Notes: a model not told the origin generated them from the sequence alone. A stretch of DNA of 64,000 nt from Pseudomonadota bacterium (GCA_021805865.1 JAJZDX010000016.1:1-64000), one strand, 5' to 3'. Positions 32,634 through 41,875 are shown, counted from the first letter of the stretch. Translations and numbers: made by a program.

Positions 32634-33485
32634 CTACGGAGTGCCGGCGCTCGCCGGTTCCAGCACGACGGTGCCGAGATCGACGTCTTTGCGGGCGCCA
32701 ATGTCGATCTCCCGCGACCGGTAACCCGGGGCGGCGATGGATAACCGGTAGCTTGCGTCCGCATCGAGGCCGTTAAAGGCAAACTCACCGTAGAGGTCGG
32801 TTACACCATCGTGTGAGTTCGTTCCGTTGTGGAGCGACACCCGCACGCCGACGGCGGGCTCGCTCATGCGGTCGGCGAACGCAATCTCGCCCGAGACGAA
32901 CCGCTTCGGCAGGCGAACGTAGCGCACGGAGGGCGTCAAGCCGAACTCCGGATGCAGCTCCTCGGTCAGCTTGCTCTTCAGAAGCTGCGAAATTCTGCTC
33001 GCGGGATCATCCAGATCTCCGAACACCAACGCCTCGGTCGGGCAGGCTTCGACGCAGCGCGGCTCCTTCCACCCCGCATCGAGAAGATGGGCGCAAAAAG
33101 TGCACTTCTGTGCGACGTTCTCGGCCGCGTTCCAGGAAATGACGCGGTACGGACAGGACGCCACGATCTCTGGATGCCCCTTGGCCCTTTCCGGGTCGAT
33201 GAGGACGATGCCATCCGCCCGACGATAAACGGCGCCATCCGGCGCCTGCGACACGCAGGTAGCGCTCCTGCACTGCTGGCAGGGCAGCGGCACGTAGTCC
33301 ACGCGCACGCGCGGGAGCTTGCCGCGCTCATGCTCCAGCACGTCGATCCATTTGTGCTCGCCTTCGGGCTGCGGCGCGGCGATGGGACGGTAATCGTTGC
33401 CCGCGTGCTCGTCGCGACAGGCGAGGAAGCAGTTGTAGCAGCCCGTGCAGCGATCGATGTCGATGAGCATACCGTACGTGGTCAT
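32634..33485 (-). CDS. Transhydroxylase-family beta subunit, TH-C
   Basis: This 283-aa Fe-S subunit has motif I complete (CTGCYNCFLAC, residues 13-23). Motif II is CQQCRSATC, and motif III has a single Cys (HPEIVASCPYRVISWN). Motif IV is CTFCAHLL...PRCVEAC. Twelve cysteines suit three [4Fe-4S] clusters, the number in the Pelobacter transhydroxylase beta subunit, unlike TH-A beta with sixteen. The C-terminal 90 residues form the Cna-B-like beta domain (TDLYGEFAFNGLDADASYRL). It follows TH-C alpha by 10 bases. Confidence 0.87.
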   Translation of the reverse strand: MTTYGMLIDIDRCTGCYNCFLACRDEHAGNDYRPIAAPQPEGEHKWIDVLEHERGKLPRVRVDYVPLPCQQCRSATCVSQAPDGAVYRRADGIVLIDPERAKGHPEIVASCPYRVISWNAAENVAQKCTFCAHLLDAGWKEPRCVEACPTEALVFGDLDDPASRISQLLKSKLTEELHPEFGLTPSVRYVRLPKRFVSGEIAFADRMSEPAVGVRVSLHNGTNSHDGVTDLYGEFAFNGLDADASYRLSIAAPGYRSREIDIGARKDVDLGTVVLEPASAGTP

Positions 33486-33495
33486 GACCTGCTCC

Positions 33496-36102
33496 TCAGC
33501 CGACCCACTTCTCGATCTCGATGAGGCACGAGTTGGAAGCCATGCCTGCGACGTTCTGCGAAAGCTGCCGCCCGGAAGTCAGCATGGCGACACAGCCGGC
33601 GCGGTCGGGCGAGCGCGAGTTACCCGGTTGTAGCGGCTCATATTTTCCGGCCGACGCATAGGAATGCACCACGCCCGGCCGCACCCGCTCGGTCACCTGG
33701 GCGATGCACAGAACCGAGGCGCGGTCGTTATACAGCCGCACGATGTCGCCCGAGCGGATGTCGCGCGCGGTAGCGTCCTCCGGATGCAACCGCGCCGGCC
33801 ACCAGGCATGACCGTCCTTCACGATGCGGTGCGGGGCCACCTCGTTGAGCCAAGCGGTGTGGCCGTCATAATGTGTATGGAAGGAGAAGCGAGGATGGGG
33901 CGACATTAGCTGCAGCGGATAGATTCTCGCCGCCTCCGAGCGATGGCCCTCCCAGCTGGGAATGTAGCGCGGGGAAACCGGTCGCTCCTCGTCCTGTGGC
34001 GCCAGACGGCGCAGACTTTCGGAAGCGAATTCGATCTTGCCGCTCTCGGTGCCCAGCTCGTGCGCTTTCTCCGTATTGCGTTTGAAATTCCTTGGATCGG
34101 GAGTATCGCAGGCACGCCCTTCGGCGAACCAGCGCAGCGCGGGGGTGGATTGGTAGTCTTTCGGCACATTGATGACGTAATAGCCTTTGCGGTCGAACTC
34201 GTCCCAGGAAATATATTTCGGCAGATCGGAAATTTCGAAGAACTTCCGCGCCCAGTCCAGATCGGTGTTCCCTTCGGTGTAGTCTTCCCCGAAGCCCAGC
34301 TTCCCGGCGAGCTCGGCGAAGATCTGGTAATCCGATTTTGATTCCCACAGCGGCTCGATCGCCTTCTTCAGCCGCACCACGACCCGATAGTTGCAGCCGC
34401 TGCTGCCGCTCTTGGTCTGGCCGCCCGGCTCGCCGAACTCGCCGATGTCCTCGCGCTCGAGCGAGGTACAGGCCGGCAGGATGATGTCGGCATGAGAGGT
34501 CTCGGTAGACCACCAGCAATCCTGGTTGACTACGCATTCGAGCTTCGGGCTCTGGTACATGCGCACCCACTTGCTGGTGTCGTTCATGGTGCTCATGAAC
34601 GAGCCGCCGTAGCGGTAGAACATCCGCACTTCGGAACAACCCGCCATCGGATAGGTGAAGGGGACGAATTGCTGGTCGAAATCCTTGTTGCAGAAGCCCA
34701 CCCCCTTCCAGTGCACCGGCGGAGCGAGAATGGCGTCCGGCAGCGTGAGGCGGTAGAGCTTCTGCGGCACTCTGTTCTCGGGGATGTGGCGTGCGACTTT
34801 GGTGGAGGTCGCGATGCGGCCTTCCAGGTCGCCATAACCCGGAAACCAGACCTTGCTGTTCCACGGCGCGCCCATGCTGGTGCCCCAGATGGAGATGCCC
34901 GGCTTGCCGAGCCCCTGCATCGCCTGCAGCAACACCATCAATCGTGCCCATTCGGTGGCATAGGCGGCGCGACAGGCCCCGCCCTCGCCACCGCGGCAGC
35001 CGGCGGAGAGCACCGTCCGCTTCGAGGCCCACTCGCGCGCCAGCGCCGTGATCTTGCGCGCCGGCACGGCCGATTCCGCCTCGGCCCAGGCCGGCGTCTT
35101 GGGCACGCCATCGGTGACGCCCATGACGTAATCGCGAAACTCGTCGAACCCGATGGTGCGGTCGGCGACGTATTGCTTGTCGTACGTGTCTTCGCTGATC
35201 CACACGTGGGCGATCGCTAGGGCCACGGCGGCGTCGGTGCCCGGCCGCGGCGCCAGCCATTTGCCCTTCATGGCTGCTGCGGTGTAGTTGTAGAAGGGGT
35301 CGACGAAGGTCATCGCCACACCCTTGTCCTTCAGCCACTGCCGCCAGATCGCCGCATCGCTGCCATCATAGACCGCGCGGGTCGTATCGGGATCGTTGGA
35401 CCAGAAGACGATCATCTCCGCGTGCTGCAGGGCGTCTTCCAGCATGTCGTAGGGCTCGGGCATGCCGAGGCGCCACATGAAGCCGTAGGAATGCGTAGCG
35501 CCCCAGTGCCATCCTTCCCAGCTGTCCGGATTGTCGAAAACCTGCGTGTAGCCTAGAAAGTTGAAAAAGCGCGAAAAGGCGCTCATCTTGTAGCCCACGA
35601 GGCCCCAATTATGGTGCGATGAAGTCATGGCCGCGAGCGCCGAGGGGCCGTATGCCCCTTGTACACGCTTGATCTCGGCGGCGACGATGTCGAGCGCCTC
35701 TTTCCAGGAAATGCGCACATAACCGGACTTACCGCGGTTCTGCGGGTTGCGTTCGCCGTTGGGATCGAAATCCACCCGCTTCATGGGGTAGCGGATGCGG
35801 TCGTCGGAATAGAGGCGGTTGCGCTCGGCATGCACGTATGGCGCCAGCGTCACCTTCTTGGGCGGAGAGTAGGACTTGCCGCCGGCCTTGATGGTCCAGG
35901 GCTTGAGGTCGCCGTCCTCCATCACCAGCGGACGGACGCGCACCACCCGCCCGTCCTTCACGTCGACGGTGATGGGTCCGCAATTGGTGCAACTGGTAAA
36001 GCTCTGTGTCGGCACGGTCGCGCTCCTTCCCCACGTCTCGGCAGGGCCGGTCAGCCCCTTTCCCCACGCTGGGTATTTTCTCATGAGCCGTTCCCGGATC
36101 AT
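33496..36102 (-). CDS. Transhydroxylase/resorcinol hydroxylase-family molybdopterin alpha subunit, TH-C
   Basis: This 868-aa molybdopterin enzyme belongs to the same family as TH-A but is clearly divergent. The N-terminus has TSCTNCGPITVDVKDGRVVR. The segment corresponding to GDGHGE in TH-A is AMTSSHHNWG. The Asp-Ser pair (Mo-ligand Ser) is kept in DNPDSWEGWHWGATHS. The C-terminal pterin domain has QLMSPHPRFSFHTHYDGHTA and ends SNSCLIEIEKWVG. An internal ATG at 36084 with GGGAA about 6 bases upstream is an alternative start. It is divergent from TH-D across 79 bases. It could be a transhydroxylase, a resorcinol/resorcylate hydroxylase or a hydroxyhydroquinone dehydrogenase-type enzyme. Confidence 0.86.
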   Translation of the reverse strand: MIRERLMRKYPAWGKGLTGPAETWGRSATVPTQSFTSCTNCGPITVDVKDGRVVRVRPLVMEDGDLKPWTIKAGGKSYSPPKKVTLAPYVHAERNRLYSDDRIRYPMKRVDFDPNGERNPQNRGKSGYVRISWKEALDIVAAEIKRVQGAYGPSALAAMTSSHHNWGLVGYKMSAFSRFFNFLGYTQVFDNPDSWEGWHWGATHSYGFMWRLGMPEPYDMLEDALQHAEMIVFWSNDPDTTRAVYDGSDAAIWRQWLKDKGVAMTFVDPFYNYTAAAMKGKWLAPRPGTDAAVALAIAHVWISEDTYDKQYVADRTIGFDEFRDYVMGVTDGVPKTPAWAEAESAVPARKITALAREWASKRTVLSAGCRGGEGGACRAAYATEWARLMVLLQAMQGLGKPGISIWGTSMGAPWNSKVWFPGYGDLEGRIATSTKVARHIPENRVPQKLYRLTLPDAILAPPVHWKGVGFCNKDFDQQFVPFTYPMAGCSEVRMFYRYGGSFMSTMNDTSKWVRMYQSPKLECVVNQDCWWSTETSHADIILPACTSLEREDIGEFGEPGGQTKSGSSGCNYRVVVRLKKAIEPLWESKSDYQIFAELAGKLGFGEDYTEGNTDLDWARKFFEISDLPKYISWDEFDRKGYYVINVPKDYQSTPALRWFAEGRACDTPDPRNFKRNTEKAHELGTESGKIEFASESLRRLAPQDEERPVSPRYIPSWEGHRSEAARIYPLQLMSPHPRFSFHTHYDGHTAWLNEVAPHRIVKDGHAWWPARLHPEDATARDIRSGDIVRLYNDRASVLCIAQVTERVRPGVVHSYASAGKYEPLQPGNSRSPDRAGCVAMLTSGRQLSQNVAGMASNSCLIEIEKWVG

Positions 36103-36181
36103 GTCACAAGGGCTTGTTACTTGCCGCCCCTGGAAGGCAAGCGGAGGATTGAGACCTGGTTTAGTTCGCTTGGCACGTTCG

Positions 36182-39100
36182 ATGCGGTTTTCGCTGATCC
36201 TCTGGTGCCTGCCCTGGGCATTCAGGCTCTATGCCTGGCGCTCGGCGAAGATCCGTGCGCTGATGGCGGAGCGCGATTTCACAGCCCAGATCGTGGTCAA
36301 GGATGGCTCGCGCGGCCGGTGGTTCCGTTTTGCGGGCGGTAGGCTGATCTCCGGCGCGGGCGCGCGCGCCGATGCCGATGTCACGCTGCGATTCAAGACG
36401 GCGGCGCTGGGGGTGCGCATCCTGATTCACCTCACCTCCGGCATGTTCCATTTCGCCTGGCCGCTGCTGAAGCGCGTCCTCGAACCGATGGAGGTCATCA
36501 GCGCGGCCAAGAACTTTGCCTTCGAGGTGCTCGGACAGGATGAACTCACCGTTCGTTTCACCGACATCCTGAACGCCATGCTCACGCATGGCTGGCGCCA
36601 GGGCACGCCCGTCGACAATGGCGAGACACGGTACGTAAACCAGACGAATGGCGGGCCGGTCTTCGTGTACGTGAAGGCCGGAAAGATCGTGCGCGTCACA
36701 CCGATGGAATTCGCTGGCGATGATCCCGAGCCCTGGGTCATCGAGGCGCGCGGGCGGAGATTCTCACCGCCGCGGCGCGCGACGCTGAGCCCACACGGTC
36801 TGGCCTCGAAATCGCTCATCTATTCGCCCAAGCGCCTGCTCTATCCCATGAGGCGCGTGGACTGGGATCCTAAAGGCGCACGCAACCCCCAGAACCGCGG
36901 CAAGTCCGGCTATGTGCGCATCTCATGGGACGAGGCGCTCGACATCGCCGCCGGCGAGATCAAGCGCATTCGCCGAGAACACGGCCACGGCGCCATCCTG
37001 GACAGCCACGGCTCGCATCACACCTGGGGCAATATCGGCTACTACCTGAGCGCGCAGGCCCGCTTCATGAACGCCATCGGCCATACCCGCATGGTGTTGA
37101 ACCCCGACAGCTGGGAGGGGTGGTACTGGGGCGCCATGCACCACTATGGCAATTCGATGCGAATGGGCGGCGCCGAGCCTTACGGCCAGCTCGAGGACGC
37201 CCTGCAGCATGCCGAGCTGATCGTGTTCTGGTCGTCTGATCCGGAATCGACTTGCGGCTCCTATGCCGCGTTCGAAGGGACCATCCGGCGGCAATGGGCC
37301 AGGCAACTCGGAATCAAGATGGTGCACATCGATCCGTATCTGAACCCGACGGCGAATTGGCTCGGCGGAAAGTGGATCGCGCCCGTGCCCGGCACCAGCC
37401 CGGCGCTGGCCCATGCCATTGCTTATGTCTGGATCAGCGAAGGACTCTACGATCGGGAGTACATCGAGAAGCGCACGACCGGCTTCGACAAGTACCGCGC
37501 CTATGTCCTGGGCAACAGCGACGGAACGCCCAAATCACCCGAATGGCAGGCACCCGAAACCGGCGTAGCGCCGCATATCGTGCGCGCTCTGGCGCGCGAG
37601 TGGGGCAGCAAGAAGACCTACCTGTCCTGCGGCGGCAAGGGGGTTGCCTTCGGCGGCGCCAACCGCTCCGCCACCGGCGCGCAATGGGCCCGCGCCATGG
37701 TCTGCCTCATGACCATGCAGGGCTTGGGCAATCCCGGGATCAATTTCGGCAATCTGGGCACGGGTGCGCCAGTCGATCTCGAATTCTACTTTCCGGGCTA
37801 TGCCGAGGGAGGCATCTCGGGCGACATCGAGGGCACGGCCGATGCGGTGCAGAACTACCAGCGCCTGCCGCACCTCATCAGCATGAACACGATCACGCAG
37901 AGGGTGCCGCGGCTGCGCATTCCTGAAGCCATTCTGGACGGCGCAACCGACGGCTATCCGACCGACAGCCGCTCGCTCGAAGGGCAGTTCCAAAGGTTCA
38001 GCTATCCCTCGCCCGGTCACTCACCGGTGCGCATGATGTACAAATACGGCGGCTCGCATTTCGGCACCACGATGGAGAGCAACCGGCTGGCCGAGGCGCT
38101 ACGCAGCGAAAACCTGCAGTTCGTGCTCAATCAATCCATCTGGAACGAGGGCGAGGTCAAATTCGCCGATCTGATTCTCCCGGCATGCACCAATTTCGAG
38201 CGCGCGGACATCAGTGAATGGGCGGCCTCGGGCGGCTATGTCCATCACAACCACAATCAGATGAACCACCGCGTCATCACGCTGCAGCACAAATGCATCG
38301 AGCCTCTGGGTGAATCGAAATCGGACTATCAGATCTTCCTCGAGCTTGCCAAGCGCCTCGGCCTCAGCTCCTACTTCGGCGAGGGCAAGACCGAGCTGCT
38401 CTGGTGCCGTGAGATCTATCTCAGTTCCGATCTGCCCAAGGCGATTTCCTGGAAAAAGCTGCTGCGCAAGGGCTATTACGTGGTGCCGCCGGAAACCCAG
38501 GCGGCCAACCGGCGTAAGACGAGCTGGCGCTGGTTCGCCGAAGGCCGCAAGAAGGACGTGCCCGAGCCCGCGCCGCTCCCGTCCGAATACGGTGGTGATT
38601 ATCTAGAGGGATTGCAGACCCAGTCGGGCCTGTTCGAATTCGAGGCTTCCAGCCTCAAGCGCTACGGCCAGGACCCGCAGCGACCGCCGCTCAATACTTA
38701 TATCCCCGCCTGGGAAGGCCGGCGAACAGCGGCGCTTTACGCGCGCTATCCGCTGCAGCTGATCTCTCCGCACCCGCGCTTCAGCTTCCACACCCAGAGC
38801 GACGGCAAGGACGGCGCCACCAACGACATCGCCGATCATCGCGTATCGATCGGCGGGCATTATTATTGGATCGCACGCTTGAACTCCGCCGACGCGCGCG
38901 CGCGCGGCATCACCTGGCATGACCTGGTCAAGCTCTACAACGACCGCGGCGCGGTGATCTGCGCCGCGGTGCTCACCGAGCGGCTGCTGCCCGGGGTAGT
39001 GCACGCATACGGCTCATCAGCGGAATATGAGCCCATAGGTCCAGCCGGCACCTCACCCGACATCGGCGGCTGCATCAACATCCTCACGCCCAAGCGTCAC

Positions 39101-39184
39101 ATGACGGAGAAAACCTCGGCCTCCGCCCCCAATTCCTGCCTGATCGAGGTGGAAAAGTGGCATCCAGGAGCGAGCGGCCCATGA
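36182..39184 (+). CDS. Transhydroxylase-family molybdopterin alpha subunit with N-terminal SCP2-like domain, TH-D
   Basis: This protein is about 1000 aa, some 130 longer than the other alphas. Residues 25-140 or so (AERDFTAQIVVKDGSRGRWF, DADVTLRFKTAALGVRILIH, AFEVLGQDELTVRFTDILNA) look like an SCP2/sterol-carrier-type lipid-binding domain after a hydrophobic MRFSLILWCLPWAFRLYAW start. The catalytic part begins near NQTNGGPVFVYVKAGKIVRV and holds LDSHGSHHTWG, NPDSWEGWYWGAMHH and LISPHPRFSFHTQSDGKDG. The start is uncertain: ATG 36182 lacks a good RBS, and TTG 36149 or 36170 or ATG 36263 are in frame. The stop overlaps the beta start by ATGA. The gene is divergent from TH-C. Confidence 0.82.
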   Translation: MRFSLILWCLPWAFRLYAWRSAKIRALMAERDFTAQIVVKDGSRGRWFRFAGGRLISGAGARADADVTLRFKTAALGVRILIHLTSGMFHFAWPLLKRVLEPMEVISAAKNFAFEVLGQDELTVRFTDILNAMLTHGWRQGTPVDNGETRYVNQTNGGPVFVYVKAGKIVRVTPMEFAGDDPEPWVIEARGRRFSPPRRATLSPHGLASKSLIYSPKRLLYPMRRVDWDPKGARNPQNRGKSGYVRISWDEALDIAAGEIKRIRREHGHGAILDSHGSHHTWGNIGYYLSAQARFMNAIGHTRMVLNPDSWEGWYWGAMHHYGNSMRMGGAEPYGQLEDALQHAELIVFWSSDPESTCGSYAAFEGTIRRQWARQLGIKMVHIDPYLNPTANWLGGKWIAPVPGTSPALAHAIAYVWISEGLYDREYIEKRTTGFDKYRAYVLGNSDGTPKSPEWQAPETGVAPHIVRALAREWGSKKTYLSCGGKGVAFGGANRSATGAQWARAMVCLMTMQGLGNPGINFGNLGTGAPVDLEFYFPGYAEGGISGDIEGTADAVQNYQRLPHLISMNTITQRVPRLRIPEAILDGATDGYPTDSRSLEGQFQRFSYPSPGHSPVRMMYKYGGSHFGTTMESNRLAEALRSENLQFVLNQSIWNEGEVKFADLILPACTNFERADISEWAASGGYVHHNHNQMNHRVITLQHKCIEPLGESKSDYQIFLELAKRLGLSSYFGEGKTELLWCREIYLSSDLPKAISWKKLLRKGYYVVPPETQAANRRKTSWRWFAEGRKKDVPEPAPLPSEYGGDYLEGLQTQSGLFEFEASSLKRYGQDPQRPPLNTYIPAWEGRRTAALYARYPLQLISPHPRFSFHTQSDGKDGATNDIADHRVSIGGHYYWIARLNSADARARGITWHDLVKLYNDRGAVICAAVLTERLLPGVVHAYGSSAEYEPIGPAGTSPDIGGCINILTPKRHMTEKTSASAPNSCLIEVEKWHPGASGP

Positions 39185-40029
39185 AGAAGTGGAATCTCGT
39201 GATCGATGTTACGGAATGCCACAACTGCAACAACTGCTTTCTCGCGGTGAAGGACGAATATACCGGCAACGACTTTCCGGGCTATTGCGCGCCGCAGCCG
39301 CCGCACGGACACAAATGGATCAACATCCTCAGCAAGGAGCGCGGGCGAGCGCCCATGGTCGATGCCGCGTACGTGCCGACCACCTGCAACCATTGCGACC
39401 ATGCCCCCTGCGTCATTGCGGGCAGGGGCGCGGTGCGGAAGCGACAGGACGGCATCGTGCTGATCGATCCCGAAGCGGCGAAAGGGCGCAAGGACCTCGT
39501 CGCCGCCTGCCCCTATGGCGCGATCTGGTGGAACGAGGAGCGCTCACTCCCCCAGGCCTGGCCGTTCGATGCCCACCTGCTCGATCGCGGCTGGAGCGCG
39601 CCGCGGCCCGTGCAATCCTGCCCAACTGGCGCGATGAAGGTGCTCAAGATCAGCGATGCCGAAATGGCTCAGAAGGCTCGTGTGGAAGAATTGCAGACCT
39701 TGCGGCCCGAGCTGGGAACGAAGCCGCGGATCTATTACCGCAACCTCCATCGGTTTACCAAGCTCTTTGCGGGCGGCACGGTGCTCGGCGAAAAAGGCGG
39801 CGTCATCGATTGCCTTGCGGGCGCACGGGTCGAGCTCCTCAAGGACGGGCGTGCCGTCGCCGCGCTCGCTACGGACACCTTCGGGGATTTCAAATTCGAC
39901 CGGCTGGAGGCGGAAAGCGGCCCCTACGAGATCCGCGTCACTCATCCGGACCATCGTGCGGCCTCGGTACCGTTCGAACTGCACCAGGAGAGCGCCGTGC
40001 TGCAGGATATCCTGCTCCAATTGGCATAG
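39181..40029 (+). CDS. Transhydroxylase-family beta subunit with eroded Fe-S motifs, TH-D
   Basis: This 282-aa partner of TH-D alpha starts at the ATGA overlap (MKKWNLVIDV). The fold matches TH-type beta subunits (QDGIVLIDPEAAKGRKDLVA, LGTKPRIYYRNLHRFTKLFA, C-terminal TDTFGDFKFDRLEAESGPYE), but cluster ligands are lost. Motif I is CHNCNNCFLAV (fourth Cys replaced by Val). The CTxCAHLL segment reads WPFDAHLL with neither Cys, and PRCVEAC reads PRPVQSC. Only some clusters could assemble. This suggests the subunit is mainly structural and that TH-D does not need an intact electron wire. Confidence 0.85.
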   Translation: MKKWNLVIDVTECHNCNNCFLAVKDEYTGNDFPGYCAPQPPHGHKWINILSKERGRAPMVDAAYVPTTCNHCDHAPCVIAGRGAVRKRQDGIVLIDPEAAKGRKDLVAACPYGAIWWNEERSLPQAWPFDAHLLDRGWSAPRPVQSCPTGAMKVLKISDAEMAQKARVEELQTLRPELGTKPRIYYRNLHRFTKLFAGGTVLGEKGGVIDCLAGARVELLKDGRAVAALATDTFGDFKFDRLEAESGPYEIRVTHPDHRAASVPFELHQESAVLQDILLQLA

Positions 40030-40058
40030 CCTCGGGGATCCGCAACGAGCGTACAGCC

Positions 40059-41036
40059 ATGCCCGACGCCAAGTCCCCGTCCACCGGCGTGAAGATTCCG
40101 CTGCCACAGCGGGGAGGCTATCGCACGGGCGCGGAACGCGAGATCGATTCCCGCCTGCTGCGCCATTTCCTCGCGGTGGCCGAATGCAAGAGCTTTACCG
40201 CCGCGGCCGAGGCGCTTCACCTGACGCAGCCCGGTTTGACCAAAAGCATCCGGAAGCTGGAACAGATCCTGAACGTGAAACTCCTAGAGCGCCACCGCAC
40301 CGGCGTCGAGCCCACGCCGTACGGCGAGGCGCTGGCCGCGCGCGCCCGGCTGATCGAGCTCGAGTTGGCACATGCGCTTGCCGAGATCGATTCGATGAAA
40401 GGCGGCCTCGCGGGAACCGTCAATGTCGGCGTCGGTCCGAGTTTCATCAGCTGCGTGTCGCAGGTCGTGCTGGCGATGCAGGTCCACCGTCCGAACGTTC
40501 GGGTCAACATTTCCGTGGCCGTGATGGACACCCTTCTTGCGGGCCTGATCAGCGGCGGCTTCGACATCATCTGCACGTCGCTGGAATTTCCCTCCTACCC
40601 CGAGATCACCAAGGAGCCGCTGAGCGTAGGCGGGCATCTCGTGGTCTCGGCGGCGGAGCACGCGCTGCAAACCCGCGGACAGGTGACCCCCAAGGATCTG
40701 CTCGCCTATCCCTGGGTGGCGTTCTCAAAGGACAACATGGGCATCGCGCGAATGGGGGCAGTCTTCGCCGCCAACCGTCTGCGCCCCCCAAAAATCACCA
40801 CCACTACCAATTCGATCGAGGTGATGTTTGATCTCCTCCGGAAAAGCAACTACCTCGCCAGCATTCCCGCATCGCTCCTGCCCAAAGCGCTCGCCATGAA
40901 TCTCGTCAAACTGCCGGTGAAGGCCGCGCTGTGGCAGGCACCTCTCGGCATCGCCTCCCGCAACAGCACCCCTCCCTCCGCGCCCCTGCAAGCCTTCATC
41001 GGCGCCTGCCGCGAGGTCTGTCGCAATCCGGGCTGA
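40059..41036 (+). CDS. LysR-family transcriptional regulator
   Basis: This 325-aa LTTR has its HTH at about 25-85 (IDSRLLRHFLAVAECKSFTA, EALHLTQPGLTKSIRKLEQI) and an effector domain from GTVNVGVGPSFISCVSQVVL. The start is the ATG 29 bases after the TH-D beta stop (MPDAKSPSTG); the larger ORF from 39189 is an out-of-frame shadow of beta. Co-directional with TH-D, it is probably in the same transcript and may regulate TH-D or the convergent module 2. Confidence 0.88.
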   Translation: MPDAKSPSTGVKIPLPQRGGYRTGAEREIDSRLLRHFLAVAECKSFTAAAEALHLTQPGLTKSIRKLEQILNVKLLERHRTGVEPTPYGEALAARARLIELELAHALAEIDSMKGGLAGTVNVGVGPSFISCVSQVVLAMQVHRPNVRVNISVAVMDTLLAGLISGGFDIICTSLEFPSYPEITKEPLSVGGHLVVSAAEHALQTRGQVTPKDLLAYPWVAFSKDNMGIARMGAVFAANRLRPPKITTTTNSIEVMFDLLRKSNYLASIPASLLPKALAMNLVKLPVKAALWQAPLGIASRNSTPPSAPLQAFIGACREVCRNPG

Positions 41037-41154
41037 AGGGCGCATCATTCATCGGGCGCCGGTTGAGATCCCGGTCGCAGCGTGCTTCTAAATGAACGGA
41101 ACCCCGTACGCGTCACCATCGGGCCGCCGCACGCGCCACGAGCAATAAGGTCCG

Positions 41155-41775
41155 TCAGCCGATATGGCGGTAACGGGCGCTGCGGCCTTTGCCGTTCACC
41201 GCAAGATCCGTGAGCGGATTGCGCTTCCGGTCGGTGACCACCCGATACAGACAGTAGAGCTGCGGCAGAAACACCTCCCAGTTGCCGATTTCCCCGGCGG
41301 CATGCGCAGCCCAGATCCTGCCGTCCTCCACCGTCTCCTTGCGCCGTGTGCCGATGCCGGACGATTTGCCGATCACGCCGGCATCGCTCGCCTGCCATTG
41401 ATGGATGCGGTAGCCCATGGGATCGCCTTTCTCCATGGCCTCCCGGTCAAAGCCGAGCCCGGCAGCAATGATGACGTGCTCGTAGCAGATTACGTCACGG
41501 ATTTCCGGCGCCACGTCCTCGAGCTTCTCGAAGCGGATGAAGATGTTCTGACGACGCCCATCGTCCCAGGTCTGGGGAGCGTTGTGTATGGCGCCGAGCG
41601 GATTGCCGTGCGTCACGGGCACCGGCCATTCCAGGGCCTCGTGCTGCTCCGGATGCCAGAGCATGAAGCCCTTTTCCATGTTGCTCCAAAACCAGTCGAT
41701 CATGCGGGCCGTGACGGCATCGAGCGACCAGTCGATGTGGGTGCCCAGCGCATCGTGCGAGACAGTGTGGTCCAT
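41155..41775 (-). CDS. DAPG hydrolase (PhlG)/phloretin hydrolase-like protein
   Basis: This 206-aa protein resembles the DAPG hydrolase family (zinc C-C hydrolases PhlG and phloretin hydrolase). It has MIDWFWSNMEKGFMLWHPEQ with an HEALE pattern, PEIRDVICYEHVIIAAGLGF, and GYRIHQWQASDAGVIGKSSG. It is shorter than PhlG (about 290 aa). The start at 41775 has GGAGGAG 6 bases upstream. It lies at the end of the phloroglucinol-type module 2, where such an enzyme would release phloroglucinol from acylphloroglucinols or dihydrochalcones. Family assignment is from pattern memory, and zinc ligands were not mapped. Confidence 0.6.
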   Translation of the reverse strand: MDHTVSHDALGTHIDWSLDAVTARMIDWFWSNMEKGFMLWHPEQHEALEWPVPVTHGNPLGAIHNAPQTWDDGRRQNIFIRFEKLEDVAPEIRDVICYEHVIIAAGLGFDREAMEKGDPMGYRIHQWQASDAGVIGKSSGIGTRRKETVEDGRIWAAHAAGEIGNWEVFLPQLYCLYRVVTDRKRNPLTDLAVNGKGRSARYRHIG

Positions 41776-41875
41776 GGGAACTCCTCCGATCAATGCTCAG
41801 AAAGAAGGCGCAGCGTCGAATTCACGCTGCGACTGATTCCTGTTGACGCATGTTACGACTCGTTAGCGGATGACA

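Noticed and set aside
33496-39184. TH-C and TH-D as nitrate reductase, formate dehydrogenase or acetylene hydratase
   Set aside because: The DSWEGW Asp-Ser pair, the absence of a signal peptide and the Cna-B-like beta-subunit tail point to the transhydroxylase/resorcinol hydroxylase group instead.
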